DNA of 64,000 nt from Platycnemis pennipes (lineage: Eukaryota; Arthropoda; Insecta; Odonata; Platycnemididae): positions 73,246,698 through 73,310,697 of the forward strand of contig OW121855.1 in the NCBI GenBank assembly GCA_933228895.1. Direction: 5' to 3'. Under the pieces are notes generated by a model. That model was not told the origin of the DNA. It did no database searches and saw only the letters and a list, made by a program, of their open reading frames with translations. How positions within the stretch are numbered: the stretch's first letter is position 1; every line of letters starts with the position of its first letter. Both the position numbers and the translations under genes were made by a program. Shown here piece after piece: positions 23,573 to 35,800 of the stretch.

Positions 23573-24346
23573 TAGTCGCTTTCCTTGACTAACTTAGGTA
23601 TTCAAGTTCAATTTGTCAAGAATTCATGAACGTCTCCTACCCATGTATCACAGTGGCATACTTGTTAACAAACCGAAATAATTAATACTGAATTGATCTA
23701 CATTTTACGAACAAATTAACCTACAAGATCAACTTGATGCTGAGCTCCATTAGAAACAAGTAGTACTTGATCCAGTTGCACTTTTTAGGGCGGGATATCT
23801 TGTGGAATAATGGAACAAATAAAGTGGAAGTAAACACACCGTTGTATTGGTTATAATTAATTCAACACGGCAACTGGATACCGTCTTCTTACCCTTGATA
23901 AAGCTGAGATGGATGTACTAGATGAAAAAGTTGGTCGCATTTACTCTTCCAGTTGGAAAATTTAATTAATTGGCCTTTCATATTAGTTGATTGCAACTCA
24001 TTTCCGCGTTTGATTCTCGTCTAAGTCCAGCCGTAGCAACTTATCCTTGAATGTGACTGCTTTTTCAGTTAACTTTAAACATTTTTCATAATATCTCTTT
24101 GTCATCTGTCCGTGTATGGGTAAAATGACGAGATGGATTAACTTCCTTAGAAAGAATGTGGTTAGAGGAACTCAACGACTACTTACTCTTAGTCAATATT
24201 TGAAAAGGGTTCATCATACTCTGGAATTTGCCATCGTTTAACCAGGTTTGGCTAACTAGGCGTCGTTTAATTGGCCGTGGTCTTTCAAGGCACTTTAGCC
24301 GGGTACATCCATCTTTTGCATTCGGATGCACTCAGTAAATCGTGTA
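23573..24346. other. Non-coding stretch, nothing recognised
   Basis: AT-rich; no supported gene or repeat. Confidence 0.5.
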
Positions 24347-24595
24347 CTAGGTTAATTCGTGAATTTTGAACCATCGAGTCTCACGGCGCCAATACTTCTT
24401 GGCCTCATCATCGTACACGCAGGTGAAAGTGGACTTTTCATAGGCTGGAGGAGGAACAGCGATCTCGTCTCGGTAAGGTTGGTCAATGTAGAGTATTGTG
24501 TCAACACCGCTAAACAATGTGTACAAACTGCTGTTGACAAACGCGATAATTGACACTCTTTGCATTGCTCGTTTCTGTCTCTCCGTAAAATCAAG
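24347..24595 (-). CDS. Unidentified open frame, possible exon or TE gene fragment
   Basis: On minus the frame reads LDFTERQKRAMQRVSIIAFV and continues with NSSLYTLFSGVDTILYIDQ, a PPPAY motif, TCVYDDEAKKYWRRE and FKIHELT before a TAG. The composition is varied: aromatic residues, balanced charges and a PPxY motif. This looks more like a real protein than neighbouring chance frames do. An ATG lies at 24565, and the frame is open back to about 24,595, where an AG stands. The acceptor context is poor in pyrimidines. I do not recognise the family; alternatives are a transposon-borne ORF, a processed pseudogene piece or chance. Confidence 0.3.
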   Translation of the reverse strand, partial: LDFTERQKRAMQRVSIIAFVNSSLYTLFSGVDTILYIDQPYRDEIAVPPPAYEKSTFTCVYDDEAKKYWRRETRWFKIHELT

Positions 24596-24827
24596 GCCTT
24601 AGCAGTTGTACGTGTTAACTCTAACGATTCGTGAGGTGTGTTTTGTGTCGAAAGCGGTCGTCACTCAAGGTTGATGAGCTGCGTGCATCCACTTACAAGT
24701 TAGCGTCTTCCTTCATTAATTAAATTATTGCATCTATGCCCCTCCTTATCTACTCGGCTAGTTTGAATTGTTGCCTTACTCAATCCTGGGAGGCTGTTGT
24801 CCTCTCGACGGAGGGAGCTAACTCCTA

Positions 24828-25142
24828 CCTGGTTGGCGCGGTGGCTAGATTTCTGACTAGGCGTCCCGAGGGCTTGGGTTCTCTTCTCAGCAGTGGCAGA
24901 AATTAATTGGTGTAACAATCCCCTCTTGAGTGCTGTGTGGAGAGCACTTCGTGTTCAGTACTCCGTTGGTCGGATGGGAGGCTAAATCTTGGACTCCTTG
25001 GCGCCTTTCGTTTCGTTGCCAAAAAACCGACGCCGGGTTTTCCTCCATCCTTCCTCCACTCCCTGAAATTTCTTTCCTCCTTGTACCCATCTTCCTTAGC
25101 ATGGCACAAATGAATTGGCTGTTAGCTGCATCCTCCGATTAA
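24828..25142 (+). repeat. SINE-1 copy, near full length
   Basis: The head 'ggttggcgcggtggctagat' leads to a damaged B box ('gcttgggttctcttctcagc'). It is followed by 'gtgctgtgtggagagcactt', 'cagtactccgttggtcggat', 'cgacgccgggttttcctcc' and the terminal 'gcacaaatgaattggctgtt'. Confidence 0.8.
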
Positions 25143-26760
25143 CTAACTGGAACTACTACCCTACTAGTACTACCTTTGACTCGGTGTCGACTACCGCGGC
25201 GTAAACTAATGTTGGCGGGAAAATGGCGTTTCCTCTGCCCTAGAGATAAGATTTGAGCGTACACATGGGCCTTTTCCGCTGTTGCACAACGGCGTCTAGT
25301 TTCCCGAAAAACCTTTGCTAAGAGTTGAAAAGTTTTGAGTTGTCTTACGAATGGCGCGTGGACAATACTTTAAAGACTCGTCCAGTTCGGACTTAAAGTA
25401 AATTATACCTATGAAATGGCAATATATTGGTCAAATATTTGCAGCTTGTTTAGTGGGTAATTCCTTCAGTGAAAAAACATAGGAGGTAAGTGCATCGTCT
25501 TTGCCACCAAAATTGACTTAAAATCATAAATCTTGCTCAACCATGAGAAACTTTTAAAAATTATCTTTCATTGGGCTGACATGAGGAATTTGAATCTTTA
25601 TCTTAAAAGACATCAATAATTTCATCATCTGATATCAAAGAAACTATTTGCTTAATGCATAGTTAAATTTTAACAGATGCCTTGTCTACGCTGTGAGCAA
25701 TTAATTAGTGGAATTGAGGTATTGCTGTTTTTCACGTTTATATTATTCCTTTATTTTGTAGTTTTTAAAATTATAAATGACATTGGAAAATCTAATGTTC
25801 CCATTAATGTCGCAGGCCGTGTCTATGCCGTGTGCTCGCGGCATTATTCGCATAGGTTTCATTTTCGGTGGAATATATACCCACTGATTTCATTTAATTT
25901 GTATCTTAACGTTTTTACATTATATCATTTATGTTCTACCGGTAGAGTTGGTTTTGTGCGTCATTTCTGCTCTCATCTGCTGTTTTGAACTACTTTCTTC
26001 ATGCTGGTTACCTCCTTATCATCTTACCTATCAAAAGTGGCCTTTTTTTGTCCATATCCCTCTTTTGCCCTAAATTCTTTCTATTATGGCGTTCAGTATA
26101 TTTGACTTGTATATTAGTTTTAGGTTAAATTTGATATTATTTGTATCAGTTTAGCTTAAATATATATCTGGAATTGATAGAGATAAATTTAAGTTCATAA
26201 GCCCGAAGGTGAGGAAGTCACTTCTGGAGATGTAAAAAATATGTACTATTTCCATTTTATGCGTCTATCATATTTATATCAAAACGTTTCGGACTGCGTA
26301 TCGGGAAAATGTTAAGCTTAATCTCAGTTAACTATCACGTTTTGTGGGTCAAATTAGGATAGCAAATGTTAAGTATGTTCCTTTTGCTTTAAATTTTAAC
26401 GATAAAATATAGGCCTGCTTCACAATTCATATCTCATCACTAAAACCATGGTTGCGCTGACTGGTTTTAGACCTCGAGGTGAAGGAACTACATGATCTAA
26501 ACTAATTGGCGGGTATCAAGGCCATTGCTACCATGGCCACGGAGTTGTTGGTCAAACTTAATCGATTTGCATAGTTGATCAATGATGTGGTGTTTGCATT
26601 TTCTGCCAGCCTTTGGTTTTCTCCCACCGGTGTTGAGGAGTTGTTAAAATTCCTTTTCTGGTGCGATATTCTGCGTGTCTTTAGTATCGGGGACTGAAAA
26701 ACATTGACACTGATTTAGATCAGCCCTTGACCTATTTTTCTAGGAGAGTCGACTACTAGG
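25143..26760. other. Non-coding stretch, nothing recognised
   Basis: Very AT-rich. A 103-codon frame at 25,677-25,988 is hydrophobic because of T-rich codons and has no support. Confidence 0.5.
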
Positions 26761-27222
26761 AGAGTCGACTTACAGCCGAAGTCATTCGCGCCCTTTAGGA
26801 TAGGTGGGTATCAGAGAAAAGTTAGTAATTATTCAGGAATCGGAGTTCGTGCGGAGAGAAACCCTGTGTTGGCGTTACCCTGATCTTAACGAAAATTGTA
26901 AAAGTCGAATTCAGTTTTGATCTACACCAACTGCTCAGGTTATATCGCACCGCCAACCTAAACTTAACTTGAAGATCAACAACATCCATGCTCTGGGTGG
27001 GATTGTAACCCGCAATTGCCAGGTTTTAAACAATTCTTATACGTCAAGAAAAACACGACCAACCTTTTGACGGAGACCTATAGTGCTTAACTTGAAATGT
27101 TCTCCATACAGCTCTCCAGTAGGGGCCATGATGACATTTATAGGTACATAAATCTGACACTGGTGAGATTCGATCACGAGTCTACGGTTGATAAGCCAGT
27201 ACTCTAGTCACCACAAAAACAA
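26761..27222 (-). repeat. SINE-1 copy split by a SINE-3 insertion
   Basis: The 3' part (26,761-26,893: 'ggcgcgaatgacttcggctg' on minus, then 'aacgccaacacagggtttct') and the head (about 27,060-27,222: 'gtggtgactagagtactggc', B box 'gatcgaatctc') belong to one minus-strand copy. They are separated by the left member of an inverted SINE-3 pair. Confidence 0.65.
26894..27012 (-). repeat. SINE-3 copy, left member of inverted pair
   Basis: On minus: 'cccagagcatggatgttgtt', 'gatcttcaagttaagtttag', 'gttggcggtgcgatataacc', 'tgagcagttggtgtagatca'. This copy is inserted within a SINE-1 body. It is almost the reverse complement of 27,265-27,385. Confidence 0.7.
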
Positions 27223-27243
27223 TGGAATCCAGGTTGTTAATGC

Positions 27244-27385
27244 GATGGCCTGGCAACCTGTAGATGGCAGGTAACAGTCCCGCCCAGAGCATGGATGTTG
27301 TCGATCTTCAAGTTAAGTTTAGGTTAGCGATGCGATATAACCTGAGCAGTTGGTGTAGATCAAAACTGAAATCGACTTTTACAAT
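27244..27385 (+). repeat. SINE-3 copy, right member of inverted pair
   Basis: The head 'gcctggcaacctgtagatgg' carries a B-box-like 'gtaacagtcccgcc'. The rest (catggatgttgtcgatcttc, ttaagtttaggttagcgatg, cgatataacctgagcagttg) mirrors 26,894-27,012. The two copies face each other across the head of a SINE-1, so a transcript would form a long hairpin. Confidence 0.7.
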
Positions 27386-28469
27386 TCGACCTGTTTGTTT
27401 CCCGCAATTTTCCGTGGGAACCAGCGTTATCTGGCTCTATTTTCATATCTCTCAGTCCAAAAGACGTTGGCTGTCTAATGAATTATCCGTTTGCCCATAT
27501 TGCTCTCCGTTCCCCGTCCCTAATACTTTACTTCCGGAAGACGTCACCGGACAGCGTTTCCTTATCCGCCAGCTGCTTAATACCCGCCTTCCCGCACCTG
27601 TTATCGCGTTGCGCTGTTATTACTCGGTAGAAAAGTGCTTCCGTATCATTTCAACGTTTTCGTAGCGATACCGCTCGAAATGAAAACGTGTCTGCGGCGG
27701 ACGGAAGAAGTTGGCGAAACGGATGGCAACAGCTCCGCGGTCAGAGGAAGATGGGTAATCGTCAGTTCTTCCAGTGTCCGGTCGACAGCTCGACCTGACT
27801 ATGACTCTGCGGAATTTTGTTTTGTTTTGAAAATGGAAAGGGGCGCCGGCATCGGGATGCTTCGCTGAGTTCAATCGCAAAAACATCCGAAAACTATGAC
27901 GGTGTTTTGCACGTTTGCACCTTCGGATGTCGACTTTCGTGCAATCGAGTGCACCGTTACCTTTTCCCTTGTAGTCAACTTTCGTCTCCCAGTCTAGTGT
28001 TTTTCAACCGTTTATGTGTGGGGGGGGGGGGGGGTTCGGGCATTTCTTTCTATGACTTGCCTTCCCGCTGCTTTCTTATGGAGAGGGAGGGGAGTACTCC
28101 TTAGCTTTCGATGTATGAAGAGGAGATGAAATTTCGTCGCGGAACTCGTGCTGCGAAAAATCAATCATGAAAATTTCCGGTTGAAATTCGTCGCTATAAG
28201 CAGTGCTGGAGATCAGTCATTAAAGCCGCTAAATGCTCTTTGTCCGTTCAGTAGCAAGTAGTTCGTCGATTAGATGGAATTTCTATGAATCACCAGAAAA
28301 TTAAATCATGCATGAATCATCGTGAATGAATCATATTTGTAAAATATTTATATGAATGCGAGGAGTTAGGGCCGCCGCCAGTTCTTAAGGAATAGAATTA
28401 TTAGCTCTTAATTGGAGGACGGTTACAAACGCGATTAACTAAGCTAGTGGCTTGTTCTTCGTCAGAAAG
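27386..28469. other. Non-coding stretch with CpG-rich patch and G run
   Basis: From 27,480 to 27,990 the sequence is CpG-rich compared with its surroundings, with overlapping unsupported frames on both strands. A G homopolymer lies at about 28,019-28,034. No gene recognised. Confidence 0.5.
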
Positions 28470-28655
28470 TGATCTTCATCGGTAGTCACCAATCCTAAGA
28501 TTGGTTTGACGCCGCTCTCCTCTCGGTTCTTCCGTCAGCTAACCTCTTTTTCTTTACACAAAGCTTCTCATTTTCTTCCCCACTTGTCCAATCCGAGCTC
28601 TTTTTTGCAATTTCTCCCGTTCACCTTTCCCTCAACTATTGTCTTCATCGACCAT
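28470..28655 (-). pseudogene. LINE ORF2 C-terminal fragment (RTE-like tail), decayed
   Basis: On minus it reads KTIVEGKVNGRNCKKEL, then frameshifts, then KKKRLADGRTERRAASNQS and a TAG at 28497-28495. The KTIVEGKVNG start and the RRAASNQS end match the cleaner copy at 47,583-47,747. Sense sequence after the stop is 'gattggtgactaccgatgaa'. Confidence 0.7.
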
Positions 28656-30024
28656 CACTTCTCAATAAACGTGGCCGATTAGATTGTTCCGTCTTATTTT
28701 TAAAGTTTTCAGCCTGTCTCTCCTTCTTCCCGCTGTTCTTAAAACCTTCTAGTTTGTTATTCTAGGTCGATCTGCTTTATATTCGTAATTTTTCTGTAAA
28801 CATATTTACCAAGTTTCCTATCGTTACTTTTCTATGGCTTTATGTTCTATGCATCACTGACATATATTTATAATTGTGGCTAATGTAATTTTAATTGTCA
28901 TTGGCCGCATACTGCTTCCGCTTTGTATTTTACACATTTCAAGAATAGCCTATTCAAATACTCATCGTGCTGCAGGTTCTCGTCACCATCAGTTAGGTAG
29001 GTGTGTGAAGGAAGGTATTTCAGGCCATGTAAGGAATATTTCTATTGCATATAGCCCAAAGAGAGGTGGATTCCAACTGAATGTGATACGCAGGCAGCTT
29101 GTGAAGTAAGACATGGTATTTTGGGAGCGTGAAACTTTAATTTTACAAAATTAGCGCGAAGTATGATATTCATTTTCCTGTTCCGACACATTTAAGGACC
29201 GTTTTTCAAATGTCCATTCGGTAATTTTAATTTGAGAGCTTTAACTGTAATGACGGGACTTGGAATTTAATAAAGGGAAGATTCAATGTGACAAAGGGAA
29301 GTAATGAAAGTTACGGATAAATTATTTCTTGGCTGGAATACATAAACCGAATACCCCGCGATCCTGTAAAAGTGGAAAAATCTTCTATGGCTTTGGTTAG
29401 GTAATGTGCAATTGAGCTTGTATTTTTCGTTCCATTTGGTAAGACTGTGCAGGGTAAGGACTTTTGTCAGTGAGGATAACTTCGTTGGCGGTTTCATAAC
29501 GTCGTCTATACGTCCAGTCGAAGGCATGTATTGGTTGTCTGTCTGCGGTGTGGTTTTGGGAAAAATGTTATCTTGCATTTTTCCCGTCTCGAGTTGACCT
29601 TGTCATCTCGTCTCCTCAGAACGTCCTCGTCAAGTGAGTCGAGTTTCACTTCCATCCTCTAGGAATTGGTATTAATTGCATAAATTAGTTTTCTAATCCA
29701 TTTCGTCCCTGTATTGGCTAACATTTCGTGACGCCATCGTCATTACCGCTGGTTTCTCACAAATCAAGTCTTGCTGGTTTGAATTTGTGTTTGGCGGGAT
29801 TGGTAAAGTCATCGGTGCTATCTACTGAAAATTAATTTTGTAATAAAAGTGTAAAACTTTATTGCAGTTGCTAATGCGTGATAATCATTACACGAGTGGC
29901 TATATTTTTCAAATTTACGTTTGTCTCCACCCATACGTTTGCCATCAGAAGTCGACCTTCGATTATATTTCTGACATGTTCGTCATTGGGGTTTCTATTC
30001 TATCTCGCTCGTTAGCTCATTCCG
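28656..30024. other. Non-coding stretch, nothing recognised
   Basis: No supported gene. Frames at 29,267-29,597 overlap on both strands without a recognisable domain. Confidence 0.5.
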
Positions 30025-30293
30025 GGAGGGGATGTTTTAGGGTTGGAGGAGAGTGGAAAGGAGAAACAGCGGGATGGAGGAAGAGTGGAAAGAATAATCC
30101 ACCTTTGGCCAGCCTTTTTAGAAAGGCACCTATGTTTTGTTCACCATCGGACGGCCTGAGTTTTGAACTTAAACTGAAATGAGCCACGCTGCATCAAGTA
30201 GGGATGGTCGTTCCATTGAAATATCTTCCGGGATTCAAACTTTGGCCTCGTGGTGAGAAACCTGCACTTTTACCACTCTCCGCATACAATAAA
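30025..30293 (-). repeat. SINE-1 copy, degenerate
   Basis: On minus the head contains 'gtggtaaaagtgcaggtttc' and a B box 'agtttgaatcccgg', followed by 'aagatatttcaatgg'. The core is mutated ('ggccgtccgatggtgaacaa') and the final part, 'tttccactctcctccaaccc', is preserved. Confidence 0.6.
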
Positions 30294-30654
30294 TTTTTCC
30301 ATTAATTCTAAAACGTTGGGAAGTAAATAGCTATGATATTGGTAATCTTCGTTAATATTATGTTTACAATATGGACGTATTTTAAACCTAAGCTACAAAT
30401 GCTTTAAACGTTTATTCATGTGCATATAACTAAGTATTTGACCAGCTGTACTTTCACCTCCCGAACCGACCTTCGGGTTGGGAGTAGTTAGTAGTTAAAT
30501 GTAGAAATCAAGTAGGAATAAGTTTTCGTTCTGGAAAAACGTAGTCTGCCCTCTTGCGACGTGGTCACTTTCTTTTTGTAATTTGAAGTAGCTAATAGGC
30601 GATTTTAATTTTCTTGTCTAATGTGCAAGAAATAAGCAGCGCTATTGTTGTTAA

Positions 30655-30765
30655 TCTACATCTACGCGATACCCCGCAAGCCACCGCGAGGGTGTGTGGC
30701 AGGGGGTGAAGACCACCAAGCATGCAAACAAGCAACTATAGGGTCTCAAACTAGAGTATTAAACT
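30655..30765 (-). mobile_element. LINE-A 3' end, severely 5'-truncated
   Basis: On minus it ends with 'caccccctgccacacaccct', 'cgcggtggcttgcggggtat', 'cgcgtagatgtagatt'. It shares 'gcaagcaactatagggtctc' (read on plus as part of the same region) with the copy at 6,700-6,810. Only about 110 bp of 3' UTR remain. Confidence 0.8.
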
Positions 30766-31810
30766 CATCTTAAAGCAGGTGAATTAAATAGTTTTAAATT
30801 TGTTTTTTTTTCGTCTAGAATTATTTTAAAATTATTTTCATAACATACGCCGAATAATGGAGCAGTGCTTATTTGTGACTGGTTGGTCAGATCCACGGGG
30901 AAAATATCAGTCAAATAGAACGGTTTCCGATGTAACTTCGTAGAATTTCGCTGTGCGGCAGGGAAAAACTTTTGACTCCCACAATTAGAATTATATATTA
31001 TACGATCAGGTTTCATCGATTATTCGACGTCATCACCTCCTAATGAAATGTGGCCGTATAATAAATGCACATGTATTATATGTGGTCATAGAATAAATGC
31101 AATTAAATAAAGTTACTGTGAAATATTACTCTTTTCCTTAATCAATCCCTCAACTAACGCCATCCTGTCAACGGTTCCTGAAGGAGGCCAATTTAGTTGT
31201 GCCAAGAACTGCTCAGAATTTTTCGTTCCCTTAAATTCCATCAAAAGATGCTAAAAAATTTAAATTCTTTGTAGCACGCGTAAGCAATTTTATGGTTCCT
31301 TCGTGGGCGCCTTTACCCTGTAGATGGGAAACTCGTGTTATCGCCCGCTTCGTGCGGAACTTGTGGACAGCTGTCTTCTCCTGGCTCGTCTTTTTTTTTC
31401 AGAAAACGGTGAGGGTAGTTGATCGGCCTTAACGATCCGGCCAAATGGCGATTGCTGTAAAATTTCATTTTCCTTCCCTTTTCGTGGGGTGGTCTAAAAA
31501 TGGACACGATAGGCTGAGAAAGAAAGCATTTTTACCCTTTGCTCCATCTCCATGGTTCCCTCTAGTGATTTTGAGACCATGTGGTGGCTGATCCACTGTT
31601 TTCCTGCTCACCTCATAAACGAGCTGGCGTTCATCAAGGAGACAATTCGAAGATGATGGTGCTATGCGAATTTTCCCTCGCGTAAAGCTTAGCTAATATA
31701 TTCCATCCTATAAAGGAGAGTTTCCGAATATTTGATGTCGATATTGTGATGTTCTCATTCCGTACGTTGTGTGAGAATGCCGGGGAAGAGAAAAACACCT
31801 TGAAATGTTT
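30766..31810. other. Non-coding left flank of the LTR retrotransposon
   Basis: AT-rich; no gene or repeat recognised. Confidence 0.5.
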
Positions 31811-32000
31811 ATTTTGTGGCATTTTTTTTGGTCCCCCCCCCCCTCTCCCCCCCCCCTCGTTGGACATTACCCCTCGGCGGACTAATTACCCTCCGGACTT
31901 AGCCGCAGGACTTGCTCGACAGGCGTAGCTAACGACAGGCGGAGCCAACGACGCCAACAATGCCTACGATTCCAAAATGCATCGATTTCGTCTGCTTCGT

Positions 32001-32054
32001 TCGTCAGCTCCGTTCAGCAGCTCCGTTCAGCAGCTCCTTTCAGCCGCTCCTTTC
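32001..32054 (+). repeat. 13-bp tandem repeats in the 5' LTR
   Basis: Four units near CAGCTCCGTTCAG run head to tail, the last ones diverging (cagctcctttcag, ccgctccttt). The same block is at 39,824-39,877 in the 3' LTR. It lies just upstream of the TATA-like box, a place where enhancer repeats often sit; that role is an inference. Confidence 0.6.
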
Positions 32055-32073
32055 CCTCTCCAGGTGCTCTATC

Positions 32074-32083
32074 ACTTATATAG
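32074..32083 (+). promoter_or_regulatory. Possible LTR TATA box
   Basis: 'cttatatagc' stands about 260 bp inside the LTR, after the 13-bp repeats. It is the only TATA-like string in the LTR's first half; the copy in the 3' LTR is at 39,897. The start site is not determinable from sequence alone. Confidence 0.4.
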
Positions 32084-32646
32084 CCCCTAAAGTGCGGATG
32101 AAGACCAGAAGTTAGGCCATCGTACGAGCCGTTATTTTGGTGTTCCCCCGCCGTAGTGAAAAAAGAGTCCCGGATCACCCAATCCTAAACTTCCACCTCG
32201 CCCCCTTCACATCATGCCACCTTTTCCTCCCCTCAATTTGCACCTATGGAATTCCATGTAAAACCCCATTGCACTTTGACCTTCCAGAATGTACCCCCTC
32301 TTTACCCCAGAGTTTACCTCCCCTCTCACGCCCTCTGTTCCAGTCGAGACGGCAAGGAGACGACATCGAGGCGAGGTGAGAGGAGAGTAGTGTTAGTCGA
32401 TTCTCCTTTGTGCGCCATGGACTTTCGGTGCAAGTTATTAGTTTTCCCGATATGGTGAAGAGTATTTCAATTTTGTTGGTTTGTACCTTGTTGTTTAAAT
32501 ACAGTGTTTGATTAGTTAGATTGTCTTACTTTTGTGGTTTTTTCTATTTCTGACCTCATCTTGCTCACCCGTCTTGGAAAGAATATTTGTCCTTTGGACA
32601 AGCGTTTCTCGTGAACTGCTGTTCTTCTTCCGAGAAACGCTGCATT

Positions 32647-32664
32647 TGGTAGCAGAGCGTGGTT
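32647..32664 (+). promoter_or_regulatory. Primer-binding site, initiator tRNA-Met type
   Basis: TGGTAGCAGAGCGTGGTT begins two bases after the LTR end. Its first 11 bases are complementary to the CTCTGCTACCA 3' end conserved in animal initiator tRNA-Met. All 18 would pair if this host's tRNA carries AACCACG before it. It primes minus-strand cDNA synthesis. Confidence 0.8.
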
Positions 32665-32831
32665 ACGTGTCTTTTCATAGCAGGTGGTGAGTGTTCCCAT
32701 TTGAGGATTTTGCTTCATTTTCTCTGTGTAACTAGATTGTTTCTCGCTTCATATTTCTCCAGTGTTTCAATTTTGCTTTGTGTTTTCTCGCTGAGTCAGG
32801 GTTCGTGTTTTCCGCTTTTGTCCCAGCCACC

Positions 32832-35800
32832 ATGGCTACTAAATCAGATGACCCTTATGCGAAAAATTATCGCACCACTGCTCAGGATAGGAGGGCCAGA
32901 TTAAATGGAGAGACTGTGGTTTCACTTGATAATATCGGAGTTTCAGTAGACGAACTCTGCTTGGTTCCTCAAACCCAAGAATGTGACCTTCGGCAATCTG
33001 AAATTCCACTCCCAACCCAAGTTCAGGTGAATTTGCCTAGGTCCTCGGCCATTGAAACTCTTTCAACTCATTTGGTCGATTTGCCCGATTCCTTGCCACA
33101 AGAATCTCCTCCTACCCAAGTTCTGCCGGTATTTCCAGAGGCTACTTCTAACGCGGCGGAACCAAGTCGAGTTAGGTCGGCACTACCTCTATCCGAAGGG
33201 TTGGCCATTGTCAAGCAAAGGATCGCTGATTTTCCTCCCTTTGATGTTTCCAGTGCCGAAAATTGGTATAATCTCATGTTGAATTTGACGGAATTAGTCT
33301 CTCTGTCGCTAGTTCCTTTATCAACGTTGTTGAGTTTGGTTATTCCTAAGTTACCCTCCTGTTGGCATCGTTTCTGGCTTTCTATGTTAAGTCAAAATTT
33401 TTCTTGGGCCCAGATTACGAGAAAACTTTGGAATGAAATAGTCAGCGATCGGGAATTCGATCGGCTTATTGCTTCCAAGGTCAAAAGATTCCAGTTCCCT
33501 CGCGAAACACCGCGTGATTTTGTGTCTGCCATAAGAAACGCTGTGTCTGCATTAGGATTAGACTATTCTGAGAGCCACATTGTTCATTTAATTTTTCAAG
33601 GTTTAAATCCTATCACTATTTCCGCTATCAAGACGCCCACCCCGCCGTCTAGTTTTGAAGAGTTAGACGTTGTCATTGGTCGTGCGTCAAAAGCATTAAT
33701 GGATGCAGCTGATTACGCTAACACCTTTCACGGCGTATCATTTTATGCTCCTCCTGCCGTTTCTAGGCAAGTTGTGTGTTCCTATTGTCACAAAGCTGGG
33801 CACTATGTCAGGGATTGTCGTAAAAAGCACCGAAGAGGACAGCCTTCCGCAATCAGTCTAATGAGTGTTCACAAATCTCCCGATATCAATTTGCCTTTGC
33901 TACCTATTTCATTGCAGTCAGCATCTTGTAATGCCCTGATTGATACGGGTTGTTCAGTCTCGATTTGCGATGAGAATTTCTTCACTAGCCTTGGTTCTTC
34001 GGCTGATAAACTAGAGAGAAAAATCAATTCTATTGAACTTTTGACGGTCGCTGGACAACCTTTTCGAATTAGTTGTTCTGTGCAACTTAAAATTAAGATT
34101 GATAAGTACTCTTGGGTTCATGAATTTTATTTAGCAGACATTCCATTCCCTGTCCTTTTAGGAATTGATTTCATTCGTAAATCGAAACTTATTATTCATA
34201 CTAATGGTGTCGCGTTTGAATCGGCGCCATGTCATTTAATTCATTTTTGTTCAAACAGTCGAGCATCGTATATCCCTCAAGCGTTTGCAGAACACATGTC
34301 CGCTGAAGACGAAATCGTTGATTCTCGGAATAATTCTCTACTTCCATGTGAGGATTTGGTGAGTCAGTTGAAATTGTTGTTGTCTAATTATCCCGATGTT
34401 GTAACCCAAAATCTAGGAGTGACATCGTTGATGACTTATGAAATTGAATTATTAGACGAATGTCCTGTCAGAAGCCATCCCTTTCAGCTGTCACCGCCGA
34501 AAACCCTCCTGATGAAGCAACATGTGCAGTCGTTATTAGATAAGGGAATTATCGAAGTTTCTAATTCAAACTGGTGCTCCCCTGCCTTTTTGATTCCCAA
34601 GAAAAATGGTTCGCAAAGATTAGTTGTTGATTATCGTAAGCTTAACAGACAAATTAAGAAAGACGGTTATCCGACTCCTTCTGTGGAACACGCTTTTCAG
34701 TATCTGGCTGATGCCAAGTATTTCACTATTCTAGATCTTAATTCTGCTTTTCATCAAATCCCGCTGTCTGAAAATTCAAAGAAATACACAAGCTTCGTAA
34801 CGTCTTTTGGAATGTTCCAGTATACAAAATTACCGTTTGGCTTTGCTAATTCCAGTCAAGTATTTACTCGTTTGATAAACGAGGTTTTGAGTGATCTGTT
34901 ATTTTCGTCTGTGTACCCTTATATTGACGATATATGTATCTATTCTAAGAATTCCAGAGATCACGTAACTCATGTCAGAGAGGTTCTTAGTAGGCTTCGG
35001 TCCGCTGGTCTGACTATTTCTGAAGAAAAGATTAAGTTGGGCTGCACTTCAATCGCCTTTTTAGGCCATCTAATTTGCAATGGAACCCTTTGTGTCGATC
35101 CAGACCGGATAAAACCCATCGAATCCTTTCCTGTTCCGAAGAATACGAGAGATGTTGCAAGATTCCTGGGCATGTGTGGGTTTTATTCCAAGTTCATACC
35201 AAGGTATTCTGAAATTTCTATTCCTTTAAATCACCTAAAGCGTAAGAATGTTCCTTTTCGCTGGTCAACGGTTGAGAACGAGGCTTTTGTTGAGCTCAAG
35301 AAAGCATTGATGAATCCACCTGTGCTAACTTTTCCTCGTTTTGACGAGGAATTCCATTTGTTTGTGGACGCCAGTGGTTTGGCGTTAGCCGCCGTATTAA
35401 ATCAGAAAGTAGATGGTGATTTTGCCCCTGTGGCATACGCTAGTAAAACCTTGTTGCCACATGAACAAAAATTGTCCGCATACGAACTTGAATGTATGGC
35501 AGTTTGTTGGGGCATAGAAAAATTTAATGTATACCTCCAAGTAAAACCATTCCATTTATATACTGATAATGGGGCCCTTACTTGGTTGTTCTCTCACCCT
35601 AAGCAGTTAGGGAAATTAGGCAGAATGGTGTTAAAACTGTCTTCCTATAATTTTACTATCCACCATGTTCGTGGGCGCAGCAATAGCGTAGCAGATTGCC
35701 TTTCCAGAAGTCCGCCTGTCATCCAAACTGACAGTTCCAATGTTGAGCCATGTCCACCCATTTCTTGTGTTTTACATAATATTCCTTTATCATTTGTGGA

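Larger units (their letters stand above)
31815..32644 (+). repeat. 5' LTR (830 bp)
   Basis: It starts TGTGGC followed by a T run and two C runs (11 and 10 residues), and ends CGCTGCA. It contains a 13-bp tandem repeat block and a TATA-like box. No AATAAA signal is seen. It matches the 3' LTR at 39,638 with a constant offset of 7,823. Confidence 0.95.

Noticed and set aside
25677..25988. Hydrophobic 103-codon frame resembling a membrane protein
   Set aside because: Hydrophobicity follows from T-rich codons in AT-rich DNA; no family and no splice signals.
31746..32458. Short frames of 60-80 codons inside the LTR (repeated at 39,566-40,281)
   Set aside because: They lie in LTR regulatory sequence, overlap one another and begin at arbitrary codons.
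32778..32831. Extra 18 codons upstream of the gag-pol ATG
   Set aside because: The frame is open to a TTG, but the ATG at 32832 has an ideal start context.
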